The notes: generated by a model not told the origin, from the letters alone. A DNA stretch of 64,000 bases from Halobacillus litoralis (GCF_020524085.2 NZ_CP129016.1:3218001-3282000), one strand, 5' to 3'; positions 55,408 to 63,912 are shown, counted from the first letter of the stretch. Program-made: numbers and translations.

Positions 55408-56133
55408 ATGTCAAAACCGAACGAAACGGCACTCATTACAGGCGTTGCCGAGGGCATTGGACGTGGATTAGCTACAGCTTATGCAGAGAAAGGGTACCAG
55501 GTGATTGGATGTGATGTGAATGAAGAAAAAGGCCGGAAAACGATGGAAAGTGTGAATGGACGATTCTTCCGTTGTGATGTGAGTGATCCACAGCAGGTCG
55601 AAACTCTTTTTAAAAACATCAAAGAACCTTTTTCCATACTGATCAACAATGCTGGCGTGAGCGAGTTCAAATCAATGTTCGAGTTGGATGTGGATGAATG
55701 GGACCGTGTGCTGAATACGAACTTGCGCAGCTGTTTTCTTATTTCAAAATATGCCGCGGAACGTTGGAAGCAGGAGGAGACTCCGGGTCGGATTGTGAAC
55801 ATCGCGTCCACAAGGGCATTCATGTCTGAGCCTGACTCAGAAGCGTATGCCGCAAGTAAAGGAGGCATTTTCGCACTGACCCACGCGATGGCCGCTTCTT
55901 TATCTCCCTATAACATTCGGGTGAACAGCATCAGTCCAGGGTGGATTCATGCAGGAGACCCTGATGAGCTGCGGGATAAAGATCATCAACAGCATTTATC
56001 CAACCGTGCAGGTACAGTGAAGGACGTTGCCAAAGCTTGCTTTTATTTGACGGATCAGGAAAATGGTTTTGTGAATGGAGAAAATGTGACGGTTGATGGC
56101 GGTATGACTCGAAAGATGATTTACGAACACTGA
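55408..56133 (+). CDS. SDR family oxidoreductase
   Basis: 241 residues with TGVAEGIGRGLA (cofactor motif), NNAGVSEF, catalytic Ser in NIASTRAF, YAASKGG (YxxxK) and VDGGMTRK. The substrate is unknown. GGGGAGGGATC precedes the ATG. A TATAAT at 55369-55374 is a likely -10. Confidence 0.87.
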   Translation: MSKPNETALITGVAEGIGRGLATAYAEKGYQVIGCDVNEEKGRKTMESVNGRFFRCDVSDPQQVETLFKNIKEPFSILINNAGVSEFKSMFELDVDEWDRVLNTNLRSCFLISKYAAERWKQEETPGRIVNIASTRAFMSEPDSEAYAASKGGIFALTHAMAASLSPYNIRVNSISPGWIHAGDPDELRDKDHQQHLSNRAGTVKDVAKACFYLTDQENGFVNGENVTVDGGMTRKMIYEH

Positions 56134-56205
56134 ATATGGAAAATGTTTAGTACAAGTTTTGTACGGGTAGTGATATATCAACAAAACATTACGGAGGTGA
56201 CGACA

Positions 56206-56535
56206 GTGAATGAGCTGTCTTCTTACCAAATCACATTGAACCGCCCGTTAAAAACAAACCAGATTATGAAGGTGTACAAAACGATTTCGAAAAATGGGTG
56301 TGACTTATACTTACATCAAGATCAGCTGATTGCTGATGCTGGGCACCTTCCGAAATTATTATCATTTTTCCTTTTTATGAACAAAGAAGATCCGTTCGTC
56401 ATGATTATCGACGGCGAGTGTGTCGATGATGTTTATGATGAAATCAAAGGCGAATGGCAGGATCATATTGCTGAAAGTACGTGCCGCAGAAAATACGAGG
56501 ATATGGTTGAAAACGAAACTTCTATTCTGGTATAA
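56206..56535 (+). CDS. HPr-like protein without the catalytic histidine
   Basis: 109 residues. The fold pattern (YQITLNRPLKTNQIMKVYKT, then LPKLLSFFLFMNKEDPFVMI) resembles HPr, but no His occupies the phosphorylated position after the first strand. It may be a regulatory HPr-fold protein. The GTG at 56206 follows ACGGAGGTGAC. It is 72 bp after the SDR gene. Confidence 0.55.
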   Translation: MNELSSYQITLNRPLKTNQIMKVYKTISKNGCDLYLHQDQLIADAGHLPKLLSFFLFMNKEDPFVMIIDGECVDDVYDEIKGEWQDHIAESTCRRKYEDMVENETSILV

Positions 56536-56673
56536 CATTTGTGCAATTATTATAAAACCTTTTGTAGGACGTAAATGTCGAATCGTCACGAACCTTCTTC
56601 CTGCGGAGGAGCAGCCACCTTTGTTTTACGACCATCCAGATCCTCCTTCGCATCTTTTTTTTACATAAGAAAA

Positions 56674-56704
56674 AAACCCGCTCCTTTTACAAGGAAGCGG
56701 GTTT
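56674..56704. terminator. Terminator at the MFS 3' end
   Basis: AAACCCGCTCCTT pairs with AAGGAAGCGGGTTT (one bulge) around TTAC; A and T runs flank it. The repaired MFS stop lies in its loop. Confidence 0.82.
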
Positions 56705-58073
56705 CTTTTGCGCATACGTCTGTTCTTTTTTTATAAAAATTCAATCGAAACTGTAGAAATCCTAAAAGGATGATGAGAGCGAACGCAAGGAAAATGTTGC
56801 TGTAAACCGCTGTCGTGCCTTCAAAACCAAACCAGTTGAACGGTTGGTTCGGGTTGAATACATCGAGCGCTTTTCCAATCAAAGCCCCACTTAGAGCACC
56901 GGATACGAAGTTGAGCAGGTTGAACACGCCCATTCCTACCCCGGTTTCATTTTTGTGTAAAATGTTCGCAAGGATGTCAGCGGAAGATGCCTGAACGAGC
57001 GGGAAGCTCATGTAGGCAATGATAATCGCTGCACTTACGATATACGGATGAGCTCCGACGAGTGTAGACAACACGACAAATCCAGTTCCTAATAAACCAA
57101 GAGCCATATAGAGAACGAACGTGTTCCCTTTCGAATCGACGAGGTTCCCACCTTTTTGCCCCATCAAAGCTGCACTCAATGCACCTGGAAAAAGGACGAG
57201 ACCAATCATCATCGTTCCAAGTCCATAGGCATCACGGAACATGATCGGCAGCATAAACATCATGCCGAACAAACAAACGACGCCTAGAAAACTCGTAATG
57301 ATGGTAGCTCTATACTGGTTGCTTTTGAATAGATGAGCCGGTATGAACGGTTCGTCAATCGCCTTCATCCGCCATAAATTCAAAGCAAAGAACAGAACCG
57401 TAAACAGGAACAGCCATGTGATTCCAAGTGTAATACCAAGCATAAGCGTGGAAATCACCCCAGCGATCAAAGCGGCACCGATGTAGTCGATGTACCCTTT
57501 TTTCGATTCTTCCTGAGGCAGATTTTTACGTAAGAATGGCAATGTAATGATAATCAACGCGGACGTTAAGAACAGATAACGCCAATCAAGAAAACCTGCA
57601 ATGAATCCACCTGCAATCGGACCTACACCTGATGCAAACGCCATCACAGAGGAAACGATGCCGAGCACTTTCCCGCGTTCATTCGGAAAATAACGGATCG
57701 GTGCCAGAAAAACGAGCGCTGGTATCATGGCCCCACCGACGGCCTGGATGACCCTCGCCAACAAGACCATCCCATAGTTTTGAGCGAAAAAGCCGAACAA
57801 GGAGCCGGCACAAAAAATACTGAGTCCGAACGTAATCAACGTTCGATATGGATAGAAGTCAGCCAGTTTTCCGTAGGTAAGAGCACCGACAGCATAGACC
57901 ATAATATATCCAGTCATGACCCAGCTGACTTCCGATGGCATCAATTGATACGTTTTTGCTATATCGGGAACGGCGATGTTGAACATCGTTCCATTCATCA
58001 CTGACATCATCATAACCGCGCAAAGGGAGATCAATAATCCCTTTGGGTTACGTACTAGTTGTTCTTCCTTCAT
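56687..58073 (-). CDS. MFS drug exporter, frameshifted in the last codons
   Basis: A 461-residue MFS protein after repair, with about 14 helices and exporter-type motifs (YGKLADFYPYRTLI, GPIAGGFIAGF). As written it runs to 56661 with a tail translated from the terminator (RFLVKGAGFFLM). Removing one base from the T7 run at 56726-56732 gives YKKEQTYAQKKPASL and a stop at 56687. The substrate is unknown. Confidence 0.85.
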
Positions 58074-58193
58074 GTTTTGATCTCCCTTCCATTATTTCGT
58101 TACCCGAAATGATTCTACAGGACATCGCTAAATAAAGCAACGGTCAAACGTCGGATATGAAAATTTCACTTTTTCTTCCTATTTATTTCCTAT

Positions 58194-58405
58194 AAGCTCC
58201 CGGTTGTGAAAGACTCAGTTTCGATACTTTTGTTAAGTGGATGGGGGCGGGCTCTTTTTCCGCGGGGCCCCACACCAAGTGGGTCGTTCGATGTTGGCAC
58301 AGGACGTGCCGAACTTAATCGAACGTCCTCTATTCTTTTTAGCCGTCCCATGGAAAGCGAACCTTTTCCCGGAGCCTTAAATACCCTCAAACATCTCGAA
58401 ATCAA
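58194..58405. repeat. Palindromic element, copy 6, with nested hairpin
   Basis: It starts AAGCTCCC then AAGACTCAGTTTCGATA and ends ACATCTCGAAATCAAA. Only domain I remains, and its middle is replaced by a hairpin at 58285-58325 (CGTTCGAT with ATCGAACG, inner GGCAC/GTGCC). Unlike the other copies it lies between divergent genes, not near a terminator. Confidence 0.75.
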
Positions 58406-58519
58406 ACCTCCCTTAGTTCTTTCAGTTTATTGAATTGTTATCTTACCAATGAGGTCAAAATTTAAATGTATGGAAAATTCAGATATAATGGAAGGGAGAC
58501 TTCAAAAAGGAGTGGTTGG

Positions 58520-59083
58520 ATGTACGATGTAGCGATTATTGGCGCCGGACCTGCTGGTGCCAGTGCCGGACTTTTCACAGCAAAAGCCGGAAAGAAAACA
58601 ATTCTTTTTGATAACGGAAAAAGCATTACAGCGAAAGCCTGGGTCGAAAACCACTACGGCGTCGATCCGATTGAAGGTCCAAAGTTATTAGAACAGGGAC
58701 AGAAACAGGCGCAGAAATTCGGAGCAGAAATCATCCAGGATGATGTGGTTTCCATTGAGGAAAAAGAAGAGCTCTACGTCATCCATTCAGCAGAGGGCAG
58801 TTATGAAGCCTCCCACGTCATTTTTGCGACAGGCATGTCTGTGAAAGCTGCCGAATCCTTCGGCCTTGATGTTGTAGAAGGAACCGAACCGCGCGTGGCC
58901 AAAATCATTGAGACAGACAAACATGGCCGTACGTCCAAGCCGAAAGTTTGGGCCGCCGGTACCGTTGCCGGTGTGAGTGTCCATACGATTGTGACATCAG
59001 GTGATGGTGCGAAGGTCGCCATCAACGTCATTAGTGAATTGAATGGCAAACGCTATGTCGATCATGACATACTCGGTAAATAA
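58520..59083 (+). CDS. Thioredoxin-reductase-like FAD/NAD(P)-binding protein
   Basis: 187 residues with YDVAIIGAGPAGASAGLFTAKAG and VWAAGTVAGVSVHTIVTSGDGAKVA. It has the FAD-binding halves of thioredoxin reductase, but no CxxC and no NADPH domain, so it is a short relative. The electron partner is unknown. The ATG at 58520 follows AAAAAGGAG. Confidence 0.82.
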   Translation: MYDVAIIGAGPAGASAGLFTAKAGKKTILFDNGKSITAKAWVENHYGVDPIEGPKLLEQGQKQAQKFGAEIIQDDVVSIEEKEELYVIHSAEGSYEASHVIFATGMSVKAAESFGLDVVEGTEPRVAKIIETDKHGRTSKPKVWAAGTVAGVSVHTIVTSGDGAKVAINVISELNGKRYVDHDILGK

Positions 59084-59101
59084 ATACGTAACAAACGAAC
59101 A

Positions 59102-59131
59102 AAGCCCCTAGTCTTTTCAGATCAGGGGCTT
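59102..59131. terminator. Bidirectional terminator
   Basis: AAGCCCCT pairs with AGGGGCTT between convergent genes; 4 bp before the BCCT stop on the minus strand. Confidence 0.75.
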
Positions 59132-59134
59132 GCT

Positions 59135-60658
59135 TTATGATTTCTTATCATCAGGCGGGTTGAACCGTCCTACACCCAGCTCCCTGCCTTCTTTGTAGAT
59201 CGCCTTCACAAAACTGATGACCATCATCAACATGATGATCGAAAATGGCAGGGCTGCGATAATCATCGTATTTTGCAACGCCTGCAGCCCTCCTGTATAG
59301 AGAAGAGCCAACGCTGTTGCAGACAGCAACCCACCCCATGTCAGCTTGATGGACGTTCCCGGTGTTTCAGAACCACCCGTCGTCATCATTCCAAGGACAA
59401 AAGTTCCCGAGTCTGCGGATGTGATGAAGAACGTAGCGATCAGTGTCATGGCAACAATTGAAGCCAGCCAGCCAAGTGGTACGTTTGAAAATACTCCGAA
59501 TAACGATTCTTCTGTCGCCAGAGATGAAATCGTATCAATCGCATTGTGCTCCAGTTGTATAGCTGTACCGCCGAAGGCAGCAAACCATAAGAATCCGATG
59601 ATGGACGGAACAACAAGGACTGTGAAAACAAACTCACGAATACTTCGCCCTCTCGAAACCCGGGCAATAAATACTCCGACAAACGGTGACCACGCAATCC
59701 ACCATGCCCAGTAAAAAATCGTCCACGCATTGATCCATTCACGCGTTTCATGGTTAAGGGGGGCAATCCGAAAGCTCATGGTAGGCAAGTATTGAAAATA
59801 GGCACCGATCGAACTGGTGAAGATGTTTAAAATGAACATCGTCGGTCCCACTATAAAGACGAGAAGGAAAAGGAGCCCGGCGAGCGCCATATTCGCATTA
59901 CTGAGGATCTTGATTCCTTTTCCTAAACCCGACCAGGCGGAAATCATGAACAAAACGGTGACGATCGCGACGATAATGAATTGAACGACAATCCCGGTCG
60001 GAATACCAAAAAGATAGGAAAGCCCTCCATTGATCTGCACGGCACCAAACCCAAGAGTCGTCGCCACCCCGATGACGGTCGCGATGACGGCAAGGATATC
60101 AATGACTTTTCCAAACATTCCTTCTGCCGCCTTTTCCCCGATCAACGGTTTTAACGTGGCACTAATGAGCCCTGCATGGCCATGACGAAAATTGAAATAA
60201 GCGAGCACGAGCGCAACAATCCCGTATATCGCCCATGCATGAATGCCCCAGTGGAAAAAGGTGAACCGCATCGCATCTTTGATCGCCTGATCGGTCCCGG
60301 TCTCCCCCGTCGGCGAACTGATGGCATAGTGGCTGATCGGTTCCGCTGTTCCCCAGAACACGATCCCGATTCCCATGCCGGCACTGAAAAGCATCGCAAT
60401 CCAGGTCGGACGTGAAAATTCGGGTTTCTCCCCCTTTTTCCCTAACTTGATCCGCCCAAGCGGGGTAAATAGGAATGTGAGACAAACAAGTACAAATAGT
60501 GTGACGACGATCAAATAATACCAGCCCAGTTTGTTAGCGATGAAGCTTTTTACGTTCGTGGTCATCTGTTCCAAGCCATCCGGCCAGACGATACCGATGA
60601 TGACTAGAACAAGCATGATTCCAGCTGAAACCTTGAAAACTGTATTGAATTTTTTCAT
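59135..60658 (-). CDS. BCCT-family betaine transporter (OpuD-like)
   Basis: 507 residues with 12 helices and the BCCT signature WAWWIAWSPFVGVFIARVSRGR, plus the substrate-site region GMGIGIVFWGTAEP. The family takes up glycine betaine, choline or carnitine with Na+ or H+ and is osmotically activated, as B. subtilis OpuD. The ATG at 60658 begins MKKFNTVFK; the frame is open far upstream but that part lacks protein-like sequence. The ribosome site is modest (GGAAGGGATC). It fits a halophile. Confidence 0.88.
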   Translation of the reverse strand: MKKFNTVFKVSAGIMLVLVIIGIVWPDGLEQMTTNVKSFIANKLGWYYLIVVTLFVLVCLTFLFTPLGRIKLGKKGEKPEFSRPTWIAMLFSAGMGIGIVFWGTAEPISHYAISSPTGETGTDQAIKDAMRFTFFHWGIHAWAIYGIVALVLAYFNFRHGHAGLISATLKPLIGEKAAEGMFGKVIDILAVIATVIGVATTLGFGAVQINGGLSYLFGIPTGIVVQFIIVAIVTVLFMISAWSGLGKGIKILSNANMALAGLLFLLVFIVGPTMFILNIFTSSIGAYFQYLPTMSFRIAPLNHETREWINAWTIFYWAWWIAWSPFVGVFIARVSRGRSIREFVFTVLVVPSIIGFLWFAAFGGTAIQLEHNAIDTISSLATEESLFGVFSNVPLGWLASIVAMTLIATFFITSADSGTFVLGMMTTGGSETPGTSIKLTWGGLLSATALALLYTGGLQALQNTMIIAALPFSIIMLMMVISFVKAIYKEGRELGVGRFNPPDDKKS

Positions 60659-60856
60659 CAGCAAGCGATCCCTTCCAAAAAAGATTATTAGAGATAGTAT
60701 CTTTCCACATGCTTTTCCTATTCTTATTGAGGAAAACTGAAAAATAAGAAAGTTGCTTTCCATTCCGATACCTGTCAGACTTGAATAGTTGAAGAAACGT
60801 GAATATCCGTAAAAACGGATCGCTTTTATAGAAGAAAAAATTACGGAGGTGAGACG

Positions 60857-61246
60857 ATGATCGAAGTACGTATGTCTACACTGGAAAACGAAGAATTGAA
60901 CCGCGGCATTTTCGCAAAAAGGGATATTGCCAAAAATGAGCTCATCCACCAGGCTCCTGTCATCCCTTATCCAAATGAAGAACATGTCCACATTGAAAAA
61001 ACGCGTCTGGCTGACTATGCGTTCGAATATGGAGAAAACCACACGGCCTTCGTGCTCGGCTATGGAATGATGTTCAACCACTCCTACGAGCCGAACGCCA
61101 ACTATGTCATCAATTTCGAGACACACACGTTCGACTTTTATGCCTACAAAGATATCAAAGCGGATGAAGAAGTGTACATCAACTACAATGGTTTTGTTGA
61201 TGAACAGGAACTTCTTTGGTTCGACCAGGACGAAGAAGAATCTTAA
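60857..61246 (+). CDS. SET-domain protein
   Basis: 129 residues, nearly all a SET domain: RGIFAKRDIAKNELI at the start, GYGMMFNHSYEPNANY (NHS motif) and EEVYINYNG at the end. SET domains are lysine methyltransferases; bacterial single-domain members have few known targets. ACGGAGGTGAG precedes the ATG. Confidence 0.85.
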   Translation: MIEVRMSTLENEELNRGIFAKRDIAKNELIHQAPVIPYPNEEHVHIEKTRLADYAFEYGENHTAFVLGYGMMFNHSYEPNANYVINFETHTFDFYAYKDIKADEEVYINYNGFVDEQELLWFDQDEEES

Positions 61247-61256
61247 ATGAACATTA

Positions 61257-61290
61257 AAAAACGGTCGTGACTTTCGTCACGACCGTTTTT
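61257..61290. terminator. Bidirectional terminator of the SET gene and micropeptide 1
   Basis: A 15-bp perfect stem (AAAAACGGTCGTGAC with complement, loop TTTC). It ends 2 bp before the micropeptide stop. Confidence 0.9.
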
Positions 61291-61291
61291 A

Positions 61292-61345
61292 TTAGCGAGG
61301 GCGGCGCTCCTGGATATCGATAGAGACTTCAAAGATGTTGATCAT
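61292..61345 (-). CDS. Micropeptide 1, 17 residues (duplicated gene)
   Basis: MINIFEVSIDIQERRPR. AAAGGAG is 9 nt before the ATG, a TTAGAA-17 bp-TATACT promoter lies 34 bp upstream, and a strong terminator follows. An in-frame ATG three codons earlier overlaps the ribosome site. The whole unit is repeated at 61713-61873. I know of no family. Confidence 0.6.
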   Translation of the reverse strand: MINIFEVSIDIQERRPR

Positions 61346-61455
61346 TCCGGTCATCTCCTTTGTTTTCTTGTTACTTTAAGTATAGAGCGCCTTCCATTTC
61401 TTTCTAACGGCCGTTGGAGTGATTTCCCTTCATCCTCTGGACTGAAAAAAGACGG
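61295..61455. repeat. 161-bp direct repeat, copy A
   Basis: Matches 61713-61873 with 9 differences in 161 positions and no gaps. It spans the micropeptide coding region, leader, promoter and about 50 bp upstream. Confidence 0.92.
61379..61407 (-). promoter_or_regulatory. Promoter of micropeptide 1
   Basis: On the minus strand TTAGAA (61402-61407) and TATACT (61379-61384) are 17 bp apart. Both hexamers are kept in the second copy while the spacer diverges. Confidence 0.6.
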
Positions 61456-61503
61456 AGGGGTAATGACTGAGTCGCTTCATCCTCTTGCCTCAGAGAGATA
61501 GAT

Positions 61504-61629
61504 ACTGATAAATGCTTCAAACCCACCGATAAAAGGGCAAAAGATACCGATAAAACCTCAAAAGCCACGGATAAAAGTTTAAAAGTCATCGATAAAGTCT
61601 TAATTGAAACTGATACATGTCCAAACCCC
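61504..61629. repeat. Six tandem 21-bp units
   Basis: Units start at 61504, 61525, 61546, 61567, 61588 and 61609, each beginning AYYGATA or close (ACCGATAAAA core). They are degenerate but strictly 21 bp. A minus-strand frame through them gives a heptad-like LLSVxF pattern, but has no ribosome site. Confidence 0.8.
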
Positions 61630-61667
61630 CTAACAAGCAGATCTTATGTAATGCGCTCAACAAAGTA

Positions 61668-61697
61668 AAACGCTCGCGACCGTAGTCACGAGCGTTT
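61668..61697. terminator. Terminator of micropeptide 2
   Basis: AAACGCTCGCGAC pairs with GTCACGAGCGTTT around CGTA, one mismatch, 13 bp past the stop. It is not part of the duplication, so each copy has its own terminator. Confidence 0.8.
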
Positions 61698-61709
61698 CGT
61701 TCTATACAT

Positions 61710-61763
61710 TCAGCGAGGGCGGCGCTCCTGGATATCGGTAGAGACTTCAAAGATGTTGATCAT
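61710..61763 (-). CDS. Micropeptide 2, 17 residues (duplicated gene)
   Basis: MINIFEVSTDIQERRPR, one residue different from copy 1 (Ile to Thr). Leader, ribosome site and promoter hexamers are the same; the stop codon is TGA instead of TAA because the repeat ends there. Confidence 0.6.
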   Translation of the reverse strand: MINIFEVSTDIQERRPR

Positions 61764-61873
61764 TCCGGTCATCTCCTTTGTTTTCTTGTTACTTTAAGTA
61801 TAGACCGCAACCCTTTTCTTTCTAACGGTCGTTGGAGTGATTTCTCATCATCCTCTGGACTGAAAAAAGACGG
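61713..61873. repeat. 161-bp direct repeat, copy B
   Basis: Second copy, 418 bp from the first. Five of the nine differences lie in or beside the 17-bp promoter spacer; only one changes the peptide. Confidence 0.92.
61797..61825 (-). promoter_or_regulatory. Promoter of micropeptide 2
   Basis: TTAGAA (61820-61825) and TATACT (61797-61802), 17 bp apart, as in copy 1. Confidence 0.6.
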
Positions 61874-61902
61874 AAGCCACCTGCCCGGGTAGCTTCCGTC
61901 TT
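61867..61902 (-). terminator. Terminator of corA
   Basis: An 11-bp stem (AAGACGGAAGC with complement), followed on the minus strand by TTTTTT. It overlaps the upstream end of repeat copy B. Confidence 0.8.
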
Positions 61903-61913
61903 ACGTCTTGGAT

Positions 61914-62864
61914 TCAATCAAACCATCCTTTGTTTCTGAACCAGATGAACATGGCAACCGCGACAGCAATCATCACTCCCCAAACGACAAAGTAGCCGTA
62001 CTCCGTCTGCAGTTCAGGCATGTTGGCAAAGTTCATGCCATACACACCAACAATGAATGTCAACGGCATGAAGATGACGCTGATGACCGTGAGGATCTGC
62101 ATCGTCCTGTTCGTTTCGTGGGAGTTCAAGGACAAGTAGCTGTCCCGGATATCCTGTGTCATTTCCCTGTTTGAGGCGACCATGTCGGCCACTTTGATCA
62201 AGTGGTCATGGATATCCGCGAAGTATTCCCGTCGATCAAACACCCCATCCAAGTGCCTCGTGTTCAAAATACGGTAGAGAAGATCTCTCATGGGGTGAAT
62301 CGTCTGCCTTAACGTCAGCAGTTCCCCACGTCGGTCGAACAATTCCTCAAGCAGCCTCTCCATCGACAAGTCTTTCGTATTGTCTTCAATTTCATTAATA
62401 TGGTCCTCAATTTTATAAATGATCGGAAAATAATGGTCGACAACCTTATCCAGAATCTGATGAAAGACATAATACTCGTCGACATCCTGATGCTGTTTCG
62501 TATGTTTGACAATCTTTTTCGCTTGTTCCAGAGGTTCATTCTTTTGTTTGTGAAAAGTGACGAGTGAACATTCACCGAGAAAGACATCGATCTCCTCCCG
62601 CTCAAGTGTTTGTGGGTTCACGGAATGAACAACGATGAAACTGTGATCGTCATAATAATCGAGCTTTGGACGCTGCAGTCCATGCAAGCAGTCTTCCACC
62701 GCTAATGGGTGGAACTCGAACGTCTTCTCTAAGAGCGTCACTTCCCCTTCAGACGGTTGATTGAAGTCGACCCAATACCAGTCCCAATTCCCACTGGACA
62801 GTTCTTCGATGGAAAGGTCATCATGCAATCCTGATTCTTTACTATAAGCCAAAACCTCAATCAT
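61914..62864 (-). CDS. corA: CorA-type Mg2+ channel
   Basis: 316 residues: a cytoplasmic domain, a long helix, and two C-terminal membrane helices with the YGMNF signature. It forms pentamers that import Mg2+ or Co2+. The ATG at 62864 has AGGTGA at proper spacing; a GTG three codons earlier overlaps it. Confidence 0.93.
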   Translation of the reverse strand: MIEVLAYSKESGLHDDLSIEELSSGNWDWYWVDFNQPSEGEVTLLEKTFEFHPLAVEDCLHGLQRPKLDYYDDHSFIVVHSVNPQTLEREEIDVFLGECSLVTFHKQKNEPLEQAKKIVKHTKQHQDVDEYYVFHQILDKVVDHYFPIIYKIEDHINEIEDNTKDLSMERLLEELFDRRGELLTLRQTIHPMRDLLYRILNTRHLDGVFDRREYFADIHDHLIKVADMVASNREMTQDIRDSYLSLNSHETNRTMQILTVISVIFMPLTFIVGVYGMNFANMPELQTEYGYFVVWGVMIAVAVAMFIWFRNKGWFD

Positions 62865-62977
62865 TCGTTTCACCTACCTATGTACGTCTTATTCTTTTAT
62901 AACCGTAAACGAAATTATTCAAACAACCAATCTCACTTATGGTACGATGGAAGAAAAGACGGAACGGAGGCATGCGG

Positions 62978-63559
62978 ATGCTGCAACGATTGAAAAACGA
63001 TGAACAATTGAAAGGACAACGGGTAACCTTACGGGCGATTACAGAGAAAGACATCCCTGTCTTATACCAGTTGATCTACAATGGCGATCAACCGGAGTGG
63101 AAGAAATGGGATGCCCCCTATTATCCGCTCGAGCCTCATACGCTTGAAAGCTATCGCAGCCACGAAAAAGCCCGCATCCACAGGCTGGGACCGAACGAAC
63201 CCGACTCACGACTCATCATCGAAGTGGACGGAAAGACCATTGGTACGGTCACCTATTATTGGGAGCACAAACCATCCCTATGGCTTGAAGTCGGCATCGG
63301 CATTTATGATCCCGACTATTGGAACGGAGGGTATGGATCCGAAGCGCTGGAGCTTTGGGTGGACTACCTTTTCCGCACGCTTCCCCTTGCGCGCGTGGGT
63401 CTCACGACATGGTCCAAAAATGAGCGGATGATGCGTGTCGGTGAAAAGCTCGGCATGAAAGTGGAAGGCCGTTTGAGGAAGTGCCGCATTTATGAGGGGC
63501 AGTTTTATGATTCAATCCGTATGGGCGTCCTAAGGGAAGAGTGGATGAAACGTGCGTAG
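62978..63559 (+). CDS. GNAT acetyltransferase (RimJ/RimL-like)
   Basis: 193 residues with VTLRAITEKDIPVLY, the acetyl-CoA motif region WNGGYGSEALELWVDYLF, and ENERMMRVGEKLGMKVEG-like ending (KNERMMRVGEKLGM). The substrate is unknown. The ATG at 62978 is 7 nt after GGAGG; earlier in-frame starts are too close or lack a site. Confidence 0.87.
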   Translation: MLQRLKNDEQLKGQRVTLRAITEKDIPVLYQLIYNGDQPEWKKWDAPYYPLEPHTLESYRSHEKARIHRLGPNEPDSRLIIEVDGKTIGTVTYYWEHKPSLWLEVGIGIYDPDYWNGGYGSEALELWVDYLFRTLPLARVGLTTWSKNERMMRVGEKLGMKVEGRLRKCRIYEGQFYDSIRMGVLREEWMKRA

Positions 63560-63562
63560 AAG

Positions 63563-63592
63563 AACGCTTGGCCTAAACAGCCAGGCGTTTTC
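63563..63592 (+). terminator. Terminator of the GNAT gene
   Basis: AACGCTTGGC pairs with GCCAGGCGTT (one mismatch), then TTTTC. Confidence 0.78.
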
Positions 63593-63638
63593 TTATCCCT
63601 CTGCACCTTCAGCTCTTCCCTCGGTCTCCATAAAAAAA

Positions 63639-63675
63639 AATCCCCGGATCATGAGTGGGACTGCCGTGGGGGATT
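63639..63675 (-). terminator. Terminator of the truncated gene
   Basis: AATCCCC pairs with GGGGATT; on the minus strand a run of nine T follows. It abuts the stop of the remnant at 63674-63763. Confidence 0.75.
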
Positions 63676-63763
63676 ATTCAATTGCCGTTTTCTCTCCATC
63701 ATGAAAAGTATAAATATTCCCGCTGACCCTACTCAAACGAATGTTGGTAACGAGTACAGACCC
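63674..63763 (-). pseudogene. 3' remnant of an unknown gene, cut by repeat copy 7
   Basis: The last 29 or so codons (SVLVTNIRLSRVSGNIYTF then HDGEKTAIE and stop) look protein-like and lead straight into a good terminator. Upstream the frame runs into repeat copy 7 without a start or ribosome site, so the 5' part seems lost to the element. The family is not recognised. Confidence 0.4.
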
Positions 63764-63871
63764 AGGGACAGGTGAGACCCCGGAAGGCGTAGCCTGAGGA
63801 GGCTCACCGCCCGCCCCATGGAAAGCGAACCTTTTCCTGGATCCCCAGAACTCACACAAACATCTCGAAAC
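63764..63871. repeat. Palindromic element, copy 7, half domain
   Basis: Reverse orientation of the copy 2 subtype: GGTGAGACCCCGGAAGGCGT, the GGAGGCTCACC arm, CATGGAAAGCGAACC and the terminal ACATCTCGAAAC. The other arm is missing. The edge-gene terminator begins 2 bp away. Confidence 0.78.
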
Positions 63872-63872
63872 T

Positions 63873-63908
63873 AAAAAGCGAACGCCTCACAACGAGGCGT
63901 TCGCTTTT
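63873..63908 (-). terminator. Terminator of the edge gene
   Basis: AAAAAGCGAACGCCT pairs with AGGCGTTCGCTTTT, 5 bp past the stop of the partial gene. Confidence 0.88.
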
Positions 63909-63912
63909 CTTC

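Noticed and set aside
61404..61589. 61-residue frame with a repeating LLSVxF pattern
   Set aside because: It reads through the 21-bp tandem repeat, whose unit length is a multiple of three, so periodic peptides arise automatically; no ribosome site.
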